From Fragilaria crotonensis (Eukaryota; Bacillariophyta; Fragilariophyceae; Fragilariales; Fragilariaceae): DNA of 46,763 nt. The translations under genes were made by a program, and so were the position numbers. Shown piece by piece: positions 9,284 through 18,695 of this stretch. Below the pieces are notes generated by a model, which saw only the letters and a program-made list of their open reading frames with translations, ran no database searches and had not been told where the DNA came from. Position 1 is the first letter of the stretch. Each line of letters opens with the position of its first letter. The stretch spans positions 1-46,763 of the forward strand of contig JAKSYS010000507.1 of NCBI GenBank assembly GCA_022925895.1, given 5' to 3'.

Positions 9284-10093
9284 TGCGCCATCTCATCCTT
9301 GCAAAATGGTGACCCACTCTCACTCCCACACACACATTGTGAATTCATTTCCTTGTTACTACTACTCGTACAACAACAACAACAACTAGTTTGGTCGTCG
9401 ATTCCATTCCCCTTTTGACTCGTCAAAGCGAGTTGTTGTTGAGAAACCCAGTATCGTCTCGTTCCTCGTTCCAATCGCTGCAGCTGCTACAGGAATGACG
9501 ATTCTGTTGTTTCAATACAAGGTTTCTCAAAGCGTCGGACTGTGCATCGAAGTCATAAAAGTCTTGACCATTAATCAGAAGCTATTGGACGAGAGGATAA
9601 CAAAGTTGGAGGAGGAGCTAAAGAATGAGTCTCCAAAGTTTGTGTTGGTGTTGGTTCATTGTCAAGGCGTAATGATGTTGTGAGACCTTCCCTCATCCAA
9701 CATTCAACATGGCATTGTGCTCCAACGCTCTCGGAGCTCAATAGTATACTGCCAGGTAACAAAGCAAAAAGATTGGAGAGAACACACGCATAAAGAGACA
9801 GGACTTGGTAAACAAGGAGGCATATAACGTTTATTTCCTCATTATAATCTTGTTGCCCACTATATGTAGTTCTATGAGCAGGTGTTCTTCATCGCCTTTT
9901 CCAACTAGATTAATAATATCCATCCTCGATCTCTCCAACTTCCAGAATTCGCTCACTTTGCCTTACATCTTCATAACTTGCTGCTGTTGTTGTTGCATCT
10001 TGACAACATCCACAACTGCCTTGAACGAAAATGGTTCATTCGCTGCCAATTCGGACAAGACTTTACGATTCAATGTAATATTGGCATCCTTCA
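9284..10093. repeat. Segmental duplication, copy 2 (partner 2158-2993)
   Basis: The block starts near gcgccatctcatccttgcaaaatgg (9287 on), a few bases after unrelated sequence downstream of the methyltransferase gene, and ends with ttggcatccttca at 10081-10093, inside bL20 exon 2. Here the bL20 gene is complete beyond the edge and the small membrane-protein gene is cut, the reverse of copy 1. Confidence 0.8.
9390..9683 (+). pseudogene. Paralogue of the small membrane/coiled-coil gene, exon 2 only
   Basis: Preceded by an intact acceptor (aacaactag), the frame reads FGRRFHSPFDSSKRVVVEKP, a hydrophobic segment, and LLDERITKLEEELKN, matching exon 2 at 2249-2500. Differences include a 3-nt and a 9-nt in-frame deletion, and the old stop codon has changed so that the protein runs on by about 16 residues (ESPKFVLVLVHCQGVMML). 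The intron's 5' half and exon 1, with the presequence, are absent because the duplication began inside the intron. It could still be translated from the internal ATG at 9495 or use another first exon, but I see none, so I call it a probable pseudogene. Confidence 0.55.
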
Positions 10094-10744
10094 TGGCCGG
10101 AACGAATGTACTGTACCGGACTCCATATTGTCGCACACCAGCATTGAGACGGGTAATCCACAATTTACGCCAATTCCGTTTCTGGACCTTGCGATCACGA
10201 TACATGTATTGCCATGATTTTTGTAAACGACGAATGGCAATGGTAAAACAATTCTTGGCACGACCACGAAATCCCTTGGTTTGACGAAGTACTGTCTTGT
10301 GCTGTATTTATGAATATGGTGTTGTTTTGGGGGAGATGTTTGTAATTATATATACGCGCGCGGAGTGTGTTGTGAGAAATTGTGAGAATAGTGTGTTTGC
10401 ATATGATAAACACAATGTAGGGAACAACAAGAAAGGAGGGGACCACAGATGCAATCCCAATTTCATATCCATGATGTCATACACTTCTACATCAGGGCGA
10501 CAAGGAACGAAGTAACAGTAACAACAATAACAAAGATTAGACGTACCCTTTTCGAGGCAAAGGTTCGAATCGTTGTCAACTGAGACCACGACGGTGAGAG
10601 TGGTTGTTGGAAATGGGACATGGGAGTCGGCATTTGCATAGTCATTCCTCCTCCTCTTGCTCTTGCTTGTTGGTTCATCACAAGAGCTGGACGAATGCGA
10701 TTCCAAAGAGACATGGATGTGATGGATATGGATCGTAGTGACAT
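9963..10744 (-). CDS. MRPL20: Mitochondrial large-subunit ribosomal protein bL20 (two exons)
   Basis: Join on the minus strand: exon 1 10744-10547 (66 codons), intron 10546-10302 (gtacgt...tacag, 245 nt), exon 2 10301-9963; 178 residues in all. Exon 1 (MSLRSISITSMSLWNRIRP onward to FASKR) is rich in Arg, Ser and Met with almost no acid, a mitochondrial presequence. Exon 2 opens HKTVLRQTKGFRGRAKNC, the bL20 rRNA-binding signature, then IAIRRLQKSWQYMYRDRK, KRNWRKLWITRLNAGVR and NRKVLSELA, all in bL20 order, with a Gln-rich tail. bL20 binds 23S-type rRNA early in large-subunit assembly. Diatom plastids encode their own rpl20, so a nuclear gene with this leader is best read as mitochondrial. Phase 0 and splice consensus support the join. 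An upstream in-frame ATG at 10822 is less likely as start. Confidence 0.9.
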
Positions 10745-11715
10745 GATGAGTTTTCGACGGATGGATGGATGGAAAGGGAATGTGAACTCTACTGTTGTAT
10801 CGGCGCTGTTGTATTCATACAATCAGTAATGCACAACAACTGTCGAATCGTCAATGCAAACTGTGATGATCAACTGGAGACGGAGCGCTGATTACAAGGG
10901 TACAACTACTTTCTGTTGCTTGTAGTGGTTCAGCTCTTGTACAAGTGTCTGATGTATTTGGCTTTGATGGAGGGTCGGAAGGGAGCAACGGTGGTGTGAT
11001 CGGTGTTGCTGACAGTCTGACAGAATATGTATTCCAAGCCTCGAAGCGCCAAGTATTCGGAGTACTGTGTAAAGTTACCCATGGTTCACTGTTACGCATC
11101 AGTACAAATCAAGATATCAATCCAGTTATGAGCCAACGGCGGTGAGAGATCAGAGATTTGAAGGTTCTACAATACTGGAGTACAAAGGAGTACAGAGCTG
11201 CGAGTAAATATCGTGCTACCTGCTAATTGGTACGGTACTGTATGCAAGGCAGGTGTCTCGATTCGAGAACTTGAGTGGTTCCGGCAGGAAGAAAGAACAC
11301 ATGCAGCTTTCTCGGAAAATGACCAAAAATCTCAACCATCTGTGTGGGAACTGTGGAACCAGAACAACCAATCCAGTTTACGAGAAAATATCAAATGTGT
11401 GGCGACCACATGTCAACTGTCGCCTCGAGTGCTGCTGTTTGACGTTCCTTTCGCTTTCCTTTCGACTTTTTTATCTGCTTTCATCTGAACCACACCGTGA
11501 CCCTTTCGTTGGAGGATACGATCAGTGTCATTGTTGGAGGAAAAAGTACTCACTCTGTACATGATCATACCGAAGGTGTCAAGTACAGTAGTCAAGGTTA
11601 TCACTGTCTACTGAGTACCAGGATACACGTGCACTGGTATTGACATCAGAATCAGCAATCTGCAAAAGCTTGTCAACCATTTCGGTGTTGAGAGATCTAC
11701 CATCCAATTGTCAAT
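10745..11715. other. Intergenic, bL20 to metX (divergent starts)
   Basis: No reading frame here looks like a gene. The two neighbouring genes are transcribed away from each other, so both promoters should lie in this 0.97 kb. I see no convincing TATA box. AT-poor words and scattered agtac/gtact words are all that stands out. Confidence 0.4.
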
Positions 11716-13285
11716 ATGCGAGTTGGTGTTTGCCCAGTACCAATGTTACGATCAACACTGGGTGTATCAGCATCATTGGTGCGGCACAGTCACAGTCAAA
11801 CGCACAATCGACCCTTTACTGTCGCATGTTCTCGATTGCCGGCGAATGCCAACAAGCCGTCGTCGTCGAGATTTTCATCCCACCGCTCGGCATGTGCATA
11901 CCTGGAATCGTCGTCGTCGACATGGTCAAGTATTAAGCCAACCAACCAAAGAGTCAACCCTCTCGTTAACGTGGGCGTTCGATTCATGTCGTCGTCCACC
12001 AATATCGACAACAATACAACCACAACCATTATTGATACACCTCCCTCCACGACAGGAACTGCCATGGCGGACGAATACGGTGAAATGACTGCTGATGGTG
12101 AAACTCACGTCGAACCAAACTTTGTCTTGGAGGATGGGACAATCCTACCTCAAGCCCAATTGCGATACCAAACGTATGGATCCATCAATGCCGATCGTAC
12201 CAATGTCTTGGTGGTGTGTCATGCCCTTACCGGGAATGCATCTCTCCACTCGTGGTGGGGAGAATTGCTTGGACCCGGGAAAGCATTCGATACGTCCAAA
12301 TATATGGTGGTGTGTTGCAACATTTTAGGAAGTTGCTATGGTAGTACGTCTCCGAGAGACATGAATCCGGCAACGGGCAAACCTTATAGTAAGGATTTTC
12401 CAGATGTGTCGGTGAAAGATACGGTGCGATTGCAGTTATTGTTGTTAAAGGCCTTGAATGTCAAATCAATCAAGGCAGTCATTGGTGGATCCTTTGGTGG
12501 TATGCAAGCCATGGAATTTGCTGTTCAAGCGGGCAGTTCACAGGGAGACTTTTTCGATGACAATGGTACGTTCGTGAACTTGTCGTTGTTTTGCATCGCA
12601 ATCCAATTATCCTCCTCCTTTTTCTCACACACACGCATTATACTCTACAGGTTCACCCTATTTGAAATCCGTTATTCCCATTGCTTGTGGAGCTGCCCAT
12701 ACAGCATGGCAAATTGCGGTCTCGGAAGTCCAACGGCAAGCCATTTATGCCGATCCTCATTGGAATACAGATGAACCAGAAAAGGCCACGGCAGGATTGT
12801 CTGTGGCTCGTCAGATGGGAATGGTATCCTATCGTACAGCACAGGCATACCAAGACAAGTTTGGACGTGACTTGCACCGTCCAAATCCTAAAGTATCACC
12901 TCCCGTTGCAGCTACCTTTGGAAAACCCTACGGCAGTTCCGCTCTCTTTGACGCACAGTCCTATTTGCACTATCAGGGCAAAAAGTTCTTATCACGCTTC
13001 GATCCTGTCACATATGTGAAAATGACGGAACAGATGGATTCTCACGACATTTCTCGTGGTCGGAATGGTACTCTCGAACAAGTCTTGGCACGAATCGAAA
13101 TTCCAGCACTGGTCATGGGCATTGATTCTGACGTACTGTACCCCCTTCCGGAACAAGAATTCTTGGCCCAACACTTGCCTCGTGGAGAATTGAAAGTCAT
13201 TCACAGTCCCGATGGACATGATGGATTCTTGTTGGAACAAGACCAAGTGGGAAACAATATAGCCCAGTTTCTAAATGAGAATTAG
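11716..13285 (+). CDS. metX: Homoserine O-acetyltransferase (two exons)
   Basis: Join 11716-12565 and 12651-13285, intron 12566-12650 (gtacgt...tctacag, 85 nt, phase 1); 494 residues. It transfers acetyl from acetyl-CoA to L-homoserine, the activation step of methionine synthesis by the O-acetylhomoserine route. Alpha/beta-hydrolase fold: LRYQTYGSINADRTN, VVCHALTGNASLH (oxyanion region), nucleophile Ser in IGGSFGGMQAMEF, catalytic Asp in GIDSDVLYPLPEQE and His in SPDGHDGFL. After the splice, GSPYLKSVIPIACGAAHTAW continues the family pattern. The first 100 or so residues precede the enzyme domain and are Ser/Arg/Thr-rich with few acids, probably an organelle-targeting leader; the ATG at 11743 (MLRSTLGVSASLVRH) would give an even more typical leader. 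The DNA encodes no frame break. Confidence 0.9.
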
Positions 13286-13405
13286 AAAATGAATTTATCG
13301 AGAGACATCCGGGTGTATGTGTGTGCATGTGGAGATCATTATGTGTCTCGTCCACAATATAATTGGACGTCGACTTCTGACACCAACACGCCCTCTTCAT
13401 CTTTG

Positions 13406-13430
13406 ACCTCGCGGTCAATCACCGCGAGGT
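13406..13430. repeat. Perfect 10-bp hairpin downstream of metX
   Basis: acctcgcggt (13406-13415), loop caatc, accgcgaggt (13421-13430): all ten positions pair and seven of the ten pairs are G-C. It lies 120 nt after the metX stop, so it may be in the 3' UTR and could act on RNA stability or 3' end formation; that role is inference. Confidence 0.5.
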
Positions 13431-14499
13431 TAGAGAATTGATTAAGCCAAGCTTGATGCCATCAAATCATTGCTCAAGGTTGTCCGTTGTGCCTTCTGTT
13501 CAAATCGCGAGTGAACTTGCTGATTTAAAGGTTTGGAGCTATGATAGTACCGCATCGCCTTAATAAGGCGCGTTTTTCGGACTAAAACCAATCACGAGTG
13601 ATATTACAGGATATAGATTTGTACGACACCATCTTTATCCAACGTGATTCGAAATGCGTTGACGGTGTGTATAGTGTGTGGTACATGATCGCGATTTTTA
13701 ATCCCACCTCGATTTTACCCAAGAAGTTTTGATGAGAGTCACGAAGTCACAACATTTTGTTCCATCAACGTTGTGAAAAAAACTAGCAATAGTATTGTAC
13801 TCGAGTCTAGCTATAGCTAAGGAAGAAGATCACTTTGCTGATACTCGAAGTGGTTACGTACCTTACATGAAATTCGAGAACAAAGCTGTCTCGTGTTTAA
13901 CCGTGCCATTTTGAATGAAGTCACAAAGTCACAGCCCAGTGTGAAACAACTTCGCGCTATTTCAGCTCTCAATTGTACTACAAGTCCTTGGACCCGGGTG
14001 CAAAAATATAAAGGAACACGCACTCCTGTACATGAAGTGTGCAGTGCGCACCCAACTATGCAACGTAAAACGGAAGGGTCCTTAGTAGACTCAACTAAAG
14101 TAACTTGCTGTGCACATAACAAAAAATCGGTCGAGCTCGGTCAGATATCATATAAGTGCACCTCCATACAACATCCGGAAAACACACAGCATTTATGCCT
14201 AGCTTAGCGTTCACACTTGAAGTTGGAACAACTAAAAGGGTACCTCCAGTACATTTCATTCTGAGCGCGAGTGGGAAAGCTAAGGAAGTCTGTCTTACGA
14301 TACAAAACTAGTAGCATACATCAGGAACAAATTTTGCTTGAGAACGGACAGTTCATCGAAGCGTGGCCTTAAAAGCATTTGAATAAAGGACAGGAAAGCC
14401 TAATACCACTCGTGAATCTAATGGAGACGACGAAATGAGGGCATCAATCATTCTGGATCTGCAAAACAAATACAGATTACACAAATCACAAAAATCAAA
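13431..14499. other. Intergenic, no gene seen
   Basis: Short open frames on both strands (for example 13817-14122 minus and 13893-14207 plus) overlap each other, are Cys-rich without pattern, and show no family. The last 150 bases before 14500 are A-rich (acaaatcacaaaaatcaaaatg) and probably include the 5' leader of the PT-repeat gene. Confidence 0.4.
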
Positions 14500-16366
14500 A
14501 TGAACCGAATAGCTGCCTTCCTACTCATCATACTAATTATCGGATCACCAGTTGCTGCAACTCGCAATCTACAAGATGCGAACCAACCCGATCAAACTCA
14601 AGAGCGTATTGGAAGTTTGAGCGCACTCACCACAATTCCAACACAAGCGAACATTGCAGCACCCTTAACCGACAAAAACATACAAATCACCGACGACACT
14701 GTTGGAGAATGCGTTGGAGCCAGATGTCCCACGTCCCCTACAAGTTCCTCAACCCACCCATCACCATCTCCATTGTCATCTGAGCCAACCAAAGTTCCGA
14801 CATCCGCACCAACGAACACGCCAACAGCTCCTCCGACGCCAGCTCCGACTTGTGATCCGCCGACCTCGCAACCAACAATCACACCAACGAAAACACCGAC
14901 GGCTGATCCCACCTTGTCACCAACTGCGCCTCCCACTCCAAGACCCACTTGCAAACTTACGGTGCCACCGACCGAAACCCCCACCAGAACACCAACCAAT
15001 TTGCCAACTCAGTCTCCAACGCAGATACCGACGCATCCGCCGTCTCAACCCGACCAAGGTGCCAACATATTCACCAACCACCTCGCCAACAATACAAACA
15101 ACCTCAGGTTCTGCAATACAACCGACGACTCTACCGACGAGAGTGCCTACGGTTCTGATTTCGAACCCACCCACCGCGCTATCGACTAAGTCACCCACGA
15201 CAGCTCCACCAACCCCTCGGCCATCTGGTCAACCCTCTGTGGCTCCCACATCACCTCCAACTCCAAGGCCAACAAGCCAACCAACTGCCCCTCCTACATA
15301 TATTCCAACAAGACTACCAACAGGCCCACCAACGAAGGTTCCAACTTTGTCCCCCACTGTAACGCCGACGACTCTACCGACGAGAATGCCTACGGTTCTG
15401 ATTTCGAACCCACCCACGGCGCTACCGACTAAGTCACCCACGACAGCTTTTCCAACCCCAAGGCCATCCGGTCAACCCACTGTGGCTCCCACATCTCCTC
15501 CAACCCCAGGGCCAACTAGCCAACAAACTGCGCCTCCTACATATATTCCAACAAGACTACCAACTCGTCCACCAACGAAGGTTCCAACTTTGCCCCCCAC
15601 CGTAACGCCGACGACTCTACCGACAAGAGTGCCTACGGTTCTGGTTTCGAACCCACCCACGGCGCTACCGACTAAGTCACCCACGACAGCTTCTCCAACC
15701 CCAAGGCCATCCGGTCAACCCACTGTGGCTCCCACATCTCCGCCAACACTATTGACGCCTCCTCCAACCCCAAGGCCAACTAGCCAACAACCTGCGCCTC
15801 CTACTTATCTCCCAACAAGACTGCCAACTCGCCCACCAACGAAGGTTCCAACTTTGCCCCCCACCGTAACGCCGACGACTCTACCGACAAGAGTGCCTAC
15901 AGTTCGTCTTTCTAGGCAACCCACGGTTCGTCCAAGCCCAAGACCTTCTGGTCAACCGACTGCGTTTTCCACCTTATCCCCAACAGTACAACCAACTGTG
16001 TCAGGATCTTCGCTTCCAATACCCAAAGCTCCACCGAGCCCTCAATCGCCTTTGCCTACTTCAATCGCACCTGCGCCACCGACGATTCTTCCAACGCCTT
16101 TTCCCACGAATCGCAAAGATTCATCAACGCCTCCTCCGATCCCGACACGCTCACCAACACGAAAGCCTGCTGGCCCACCAACGATCAAACCAGTTTGTAC
16201 TTACTTCCCTGGCTCCCAAAAACCTACTCGCCGTCCAACAGTTGCACCAATTTCCGTTCCATCGAAATGGCCATCCTTTTATCGTGACAAAGTTCCATCC
16301 AAGCCGCCATCTTCAAAATCAATGAAATTCCCTTCAATTTATGGCAAGGGAAAGCCTCACCACTAA
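14500..16366 (+). CDS. Secreted PT-repeat (Pro/Thr-rich) protein, one reading-frame break
   Basis: The ATG at 14500 starts a clear signal peptide (MNRIAAFLLIILIIGSPVAA), then about 60 ordinary residues with Cys-x4-Cys, then tandem PT-type repeats (APTNTPTAPPTPAPT and so on). This frame is lost near 15040-15060: the repeats go on (NPTKVPTYSPTTSPT) in the +1 frame, which stays open to the stop at 16364-16366 and ends in a basic Ser/Lys/Pro tail (KPPSSKSMKFPS). A single-base indel explains the break better than an intron, as no GT-AG pair restores the frame neatly. It could be a sequencing error, a pseudogene, or an unseen splice. Such PT-rich secreted proteins are frequent in diatoms and are assumed to be heavily O-glycosylated wall or matrix proteins. 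Minus-strand VG-rich frames here are shadows. Confidence 0.65.
15122..15930 (+). repeat. 243-bp tandem repeat inside the PT-repeat gene
   Basis: The marker ccgacgactctaccgac starts at 15122, 15365, 15608 and 15872, giving spacings of 243, 243 and 264 bp. The 264-bp unit holds a 21-bp (seven-codon, LLTPPPT) insertion. Every unit is a multiple of three, so the repeats can expand or shrink without breaking the frame. Units are near identical (for example gcctacggttctg and aagtcacccacgacagc recur), which points to recent unequal exchange. Confidence 0.85.
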
Positions 16367-17075
16367 CATCTCGCCTTGACGAATGTTATGTATTGGAATT
16401 CATTTAATCTTGCACGTCATTTTTACACACAGATACAGAGCATACTCCGACCGTAACTACCGTAAAATAGCATAGACTCTGTGAACCAGTTTTCATCATA
16501 GCACGCTTTGTGGATCAAGTCCAGGACCATGTTGGACAGGGATAGGACAGGCCTCAACTCATTCTAGTATTGGGACTCAAATCTTCGGCGCACTTATAAT
16601 GAATATTGTTGATTGTTATGAGTACCAGGCGGACGCGCATCTGGTCAGACGTGGGCAATCTACTGGTTGTCTATGCCACCTGTTGCATCGACGCCAGTTG
16701 GGAGATATTCGAGGCCCCTCGTGTCAGGCAAGGAGGGCGCATCGTTCTTGTGCTTTGTGCGATGTCATGAGTGGTTGACATTGGCGAAGGTTGTTGAAAG
16801 AGTCATTTGGGGGATTTCATTTTTGTGCATGGGGACCGTCACGCGTCGGAGAAACTGGGACCGCCTCTTGTTTTAGGGTTGCATGAAAATCATTAGGTTA
16901 AATCTTGAAGTGCCAAGAGAAGTGAGAAGCATAGAAATAGGGATGTACGAATACTCACGATCACTCATAATTACCATTCACCGCACGGTCAAAGGACGGT
17001 ATCCATCTCAACGTTTGAGTGAGTACACTCGGATGCACCTACCAGGTAACAACAAGCCCCGCCCTGTGCACCCAA
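16367..17075. other. Intergenic, no gene seen
   Basis: 3' flank of the PT-repeat gene followed by ordinary sequence. Frames at 16667-16876 and 16883-17242 on the plus strand lack family features, and the second overlaps the better-supported minus-strand relic. Confidence 0.4.
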
Positions 17076-17781
17076 TCATATACGAGAGATCGATTGACAA
17101 GCAACACCTGGAATGTAGAATTCTCCTTCCTGCAGGTCAATCATGTACGTGCAGCCACAACATCGAGAATCCATCACGTTCGTTCGGAGCTCATTCAGCA
17201 GACGAGACCAATTGGAGATGGTCGTCAGCACAAAGAAATTAGCTTTCATGGCTCCCAACAAAGACCCCAATGCCCAAAGTCCAGGCTTTCCACTCAGATC
17301 CTCCGTAATGTAGGAATGAGCACCGTAGATTTGTGTCCGGTTCATTCGACAGGGAAGATACTCCGTGTAAAGGTGGTCCATATAAATATTCCACGACGGG
17401 TGTGCCGCAAGTCGAAATTCTTCCTCGGCGATGGGATCTTCGGTACAAAACAAATTGTAAACTTCGTCAAGCTTTCCTTTACAATTGTCTCGATAGCAAC
17501 GACGAAATCCAAAACGACGGTAGTAGCACCCTCTGCTATCTTGTCGTCCCATCGTATGTGCATGGCAATAAGATTTGGCGGGTCTCCTGTATCACCATAG
17601 ACTGGTTGAAGCTGTCGTTCAGCTTCGTGAATGCAACAACTGAGACACGGACGAAAACAGGAATTCCGTGGCACCTCCATGAAATTCAGTAACCATTGCT
17701 GGATTCCGCATTCTCACGAGGAACTACTTGTATGATACCACTCCACACTTCAATTTGAGACGTGGGAAAATCCCAATCCAT
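17076..17781 (-). pseudogene. GT23-like (alpha-1,6-fucosyltransferase-type) gene relic
   Basis: Read on the minus strand, frames join in this order: MDWDFPTSQIEVWSGIIQ (from 17781); WLLNFMEVPRNSCFRPCL with PNLIAMHIRWDDK (to about 17480); then KLDEVYNLFCTEDP, HPSWNIYMDHLY, DLSGKPGLWALGSLLGAMKA and FFVLTTISNWSRLLNEL (to the stop at 17076). This is the layout of GT23 catalytic domains: a basic HxR motif, an 'xxTEDP' strand, a GLW/xxLGSLLGxxxAxFFV helix-strand and a S/TxxSNxxRLxxEL motif. At least two frame changes (near 17700 and 17475-17490) and the missing N-terminal half and upstream exons make a decayed gene likely. Introns could explain one break. GT23 enzymes transfer fucose from GDP-fucose in the Golgi. 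Confidence 0.5.
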
Positions 17782-18230
17782 TTTCAGGTGGTAGTATTCC
17801 CAGATATACGTGATGATATATAATATATACTGTAATTTTCTTCTCCTACAGTATAAAATCTCTGGAGGTTCCGGAATATCGTCTTAACTGTCTAATAACG
17901 GAATATTGAACATGAGATCAATCTTCCATTGGCAGTCATTCCGAATTCCATCGCAAAAGAAACCACTCCGAGTACGAGTACTGTAATACCGTACAGTACT
18001 CGAGTACTCCTCCGCTTAGGAAATCTCAAAAACACTTTCGTTAGACGATATCACTTCGTACTTAATGATACCAAAAGGTAGATTGCTACTATATAACATT
18101 TAACGTGTCTCTGACATTTCGCGTGGAAGCATGCTCAGATATCTTATTATAGTTTCTGGATTGGTCACGATCCGAACATAGACTTCAAAAATCTTCACGG
18201 ATTGCTTCATGGAAAACATATAGATACTCC
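17782..18230. other. Spacer before the retrotransposon, no gene seen
   Basis: AT-rich DNA with a GTAC palindrome cluster at 17971-18010 (gagtacgagtactgtaa, cagtactcgagtactcc). It ends with gatactcc directly before the first base of the retrotransposon's A1 repeat. Confidence 0.4.
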
Positions 18231-18632
18231 TTTGCGTACCCCAAGGTCAAGAGGGATGACAGTTAAATAGTAACGGACTCGGCTTGGTAACTATCAGGAA
18301 ATCTTTCTCTTCTTCCGCCGTTTACTGTTACTGACTCGAATGTTACCGTTGACAGATGCTGTTCATCCATTTTGAATTCACGAATGAATTCATCACAATC
18401 GACAAGGAAGAACATTCGAGTTTACCTGTTGGGCACAGACCGCTTTCAACAGGTTGACTACTGGTCACCACCAGATACTCGAACACTCAAGAGCCATGTT
18501 CGGATTTGGGTTTACTCCCAAACCGGTTACTCAGCGAGGTTCGTTTGGACTGATTACTTCAGTCACTCTTCGAAGAATCATCGATTGTCATCCTCGGACC
18601 GTACATCCAGGGCCTGACGTCGTTTATTGTTC
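18231..18632 (+). repeat. Split direct repeat A1
   Basis: 402 bp starting tttgcgtaccccaaggtc and ending cgtttattgttc. Repeated as A2 (24309-24710) and A3 (25274-25669, six bases shorter). It contains the short frame MNSRMNSSQSTRKNIRVYLL in all copies, but this is carried along by the repeat and need not be a gene. It probably holds the element's promoter and recombinase sites. Confidence 0.85.
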
Positions 18633-18695
18633 ACTTTTGCGTTTGTGGAAGCCAAGTTGGCAACAGTCTCGTCTGATGCGGTGATCCGGTCCGAC

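Noticed and set aside
11796..12065. Minus-strand frames opposite the metX leader
   Set aside because: Antisense shadow of Ser/Thr/Asn-rich codons in the leader.
13817..14207. Overlapping frames on both strands between metX and the PT gene
   Set aside because: No codon or domain signal; they shadow each other.
14598..15684. Minus-strand open frames rich in VG repeats opposite the PT-repeat gene
   Set aside because: They are the mirror of the PT codons; no start context, signal or independent support.
18372..18617. 81-codon frame present in all three A repeats
   Set aside because: Its conservation follows from the repeats being near identical; composition is not protein-like and the third copy is shifted by an indel.
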